DNA of 32,172 nt, taken from the NCBI RefSeq assembly GCF_003864415.1, contig NZ_BFFP01000031.1:1-32172 (forward strand). Reading direction: 5' to 3'. The notes under the pieces were generated by a model. It worked only from the letters and a program-made list of their open reading frames with translations. It had not been told where the DNA came from and searched no databases. Positions 30,854-32,172 of the stretch are shown here, one piece after another. A program made the translations under genes and the position numbers. This DNA is from Ligilactobacillus salitolerans. GTDB taxonomy: Bacteria > Bacillota > Bacilli > Lactobacillales > Lactobacillaceae. How positions within the stretch are numbered: the stretch's first letter is position 1; each line of letters begins with the position of its first letter.

Positions 30854-31999
30854 ATGAAAAGTGATTTTTTGGTTGAGTTGATCGTTTCATGGTTTTTCGT
30901 GATCGGGATCGCGGCTATCTATCATCTGACAGCAGATGTTCTCGAACATGGGTTGAAAAAGCGGGCTTTAAAAACGAATTTGGTTTCAGCTCGCGAGGTG
31001 TATAAGCTGTTGTATTTTGCAAGTATCTTCATCATTTTGCTATTCGTGCAGAAGGCTTTGCACCTGCAGTTATTGGGGAATGTTCAGTTGGTTTGCTTAA
31101 GCATCTTTTTAAGCATTGATGCCGATGTGCAGGCTTATTTAGTTGTTGGCGGAGTCAATACCGGAGTTTTTCTGAGCAGGTGCATGTTTATGCCGCGGAC
31201 TTACTTGCCATTTTCGCTGATTTTATGGTTCAGTTTGATGCTTTTACTGAGCTTAAGTTTTTGGGCTGCTCATCATGGGCGATGGCTGCAATGGCTGGCT
31301 GCATTAAGCGGCGGTGTCAGTTTTTGGGGCATGGCATGGTTTTTCTTAAAGCTGTCTTTAACAGATCTGCTAATTCAGCTGGGTACATATATTTTACTTG
31401 TTTCAGCCACCTTGCCTTTCGTGTTTTTGTTCGCTAAAGCTAAACAAAAATCGCTTCGGATCAAAAATGAAAATTGTATTGATGCTTTAACTGGTGCCAA
31501 AAACTACCGCTGTTTTACGCGTGACTTCAATCGAGCCGTAAAAGAGTCACAAGCTAAGCGACAAACTTTGGCATTTGTGATGCTGGATATTGACTACTTC
31601 AAGGATATTAATGATCGTTATGGTCATCCGGTCGGAAACTTAACTTTGCGCAAAATGACCACTGAAGTCAAACTGTGTATCAGCCAACTCTGTCCAACAG
31701 CAGAAATTTACCGCTTGGGTGGAGAAGAGTTTGGGATCCTTCTTTATGGGCAAAATTCAGCTGCCACACAAGCTTTTGCCACCGAATGCAGGACACGGAT
31801 CACACGGTTAGCCATTCCAACGGAACAAGGCAGGATCTATATTACCGGCTCGATCGGATATGATTTCTTGACTGTGCAAGATAATGCTGACGAGTTCTAC
31901 AGCAGGGTGGACCAATATTTATATCAGGCTAAAGCTAACGGGCGCAGTCGGGTCGTTGGGCCGCTGGAACGCTTGGGTGCTGATCTTGTTTCGAATTGA
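30854..31999 (+). CDS. Membrane-anchored GGDEF diguanylate cyclase
   Basis: 381 residues. About six membrane helices (1-200) form the sensory/anchor part; the GGDEF domain (about 210-375) is complete with DALTGAKNYRCF, MLDIDYFKDIND, YGHPVGN and YRLGGEEF (289-293). The I-site is absent: the nine residues before GGEEF (CPTAEIYRL) have neither the Arg nor the Asp of RxxD, so product inhibition is not expected. It synthesises c-di-GMP from two GTP. It is the intact paralogue of the frameshifted gene at 28471, with GGEEF at the same residue number. AAGGTGG lies 10 nt before the ATG. Likely supplies the signal for the exopolysaccharide synthase. Confidence 0.9.
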   Translation: MKSDFLVELIVSWFFVIGIAAIYHLTADVLEHGLKKRALKTNLVSAREVYKLLYFASIFIILLFVQKALHLQLLGNVQLVCLSIFLSIDADVQAYLVVGGVNTGVFLSRCMFMPRTYLPFSLILWFSLMLLLSLSFWAAHHGRWLQWLAALSGGVSFWGMAWFFLKLSLTDLLIQLGTYILLVSATLPFVFLFAKAKQKSLRIKNENCIDALTGAKNYRCFTRDFNRAVKESQAKRQTLAFVMLDIDYFKDINDRYGHPVGNLTLRKMTTEVKLCISQLCPTAEIYRLGGEEFGILLYGQNSAATQAFATECRTRITRLAIPTEQGRIYITGSIGYDFLTVQDNADEFYSRVDQYLYQAKANGRSRVVGPLERLGADLVSN

Positions 32000-32101
32000 A
32001 GCAGAACTTAACCCAATAAAAGCGGGAAATTTTTTCTGAGTGACCGTGTTTAATAGACTGTTTTTTTGAAATTAAGGGATAAAATTAGTGAAATTTAGGA
32101 T

Positions 32102-32145
32102 AGAGCCTAGGACTCAAGTTGACTTGAGGTGCGGGCTCTTTTTTT
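32102..32145 (+). terminator. Rho-independent terminator
   Basis: AGAGCC (32102-32107) with GGCTCT (32134-32139), inner CAAGT/ACTTG hairpin, then T7. Lies about 100 bp behind the GGEEF gene. Nothing else is recognised in 32000-32172. Confidence 0.75.
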
Positions 32146-32172
32146 AGCTAACTTTGAACGATCTTGAGCCCC

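Overview
The window looks like a chromosomal segment of a Firmicute of the Lactobacillaceae. This is inferred from the gene families (LytSR-LrgAB, lactobacillus-type cysK-ctl-cysE cluster, BrnQ behind a T-box, lactobacillus-type NupC), the strong AGGAGG-type ribosome binding sites and the TTGACA-N17-TATAAT-like promoters. I cannot name the species.

Layout, left to right. (1) 2-592 is the 3' end of an NCS2 xanthine/uracil permease, followed by a noncoding stretch with three 42-bp hairpin repeats. (2) 1054-4909 is the LytS/LytR sensor-regulator pair and its usual target lrgAB; two 21-bp-phased direct repeats before lrgA look like a LytTR operator. (3) 4974-7860 is a sulfur amino-acid operon (cysK - cystathionine lyase/synthase - serine acetyltransferase). 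It is preceded by a strong promoter, a 26-codon leader ORF with five Cys codons (three consecutive), and a terminator hairpin: a classical attenuator layout that apparently senses Cys-tRNA charging. (4) 8032-9332 is a tnpB-only IS200/IS605-family remnant, frameshifted. Then comes about 700 bp without a gene but with a strong orphan terminator. (5) 10032-12905 holds an XRE-type membrane regulator, an acyl-CoA thioesterase and brnQ controlled by a T-box riboswitch. (6) 12977-14188 is a split ThrE-type amino-acid exporter on the minus strand. (7) 14756-17276 is a nucleoside transporter plus an AzgA-type purine permease.

(8) 17786-31999 is the most distinctive part: a complete cyclic-di-GMP-associated exopolysaccharide locus. 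Six tightly packed plus-strand genes encode a GT-C-like membrane protein, a DUF2334/deacetylase-like anchored protein, a BcsA-like processive glycosyltransferase without PilZ, a BcsB-like protein, a membrane protein with a degenerate GGDEF domain that keeps the RxxD I-site (a probable c-di-GMP receptor), and a GH8-like lipoprotein. Next come two paralogous 219-residue EAL proteins (minus strand) and two paralogous membrane GGEEF proteins (plus strand). One of the GGEEF genes is broken by a 2-bp frameshift. An unusual FAD-dependent NADH oxidase-like protein lacking the redox cysteine is inserted among them.

The likely working model for region 8 is that the GGEEF enzymes make c-di-GMP, the EAL proteins degrade it, and the I-site protein reads it to switch on the membrane synthase. 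This is inference from domain content and gene order.
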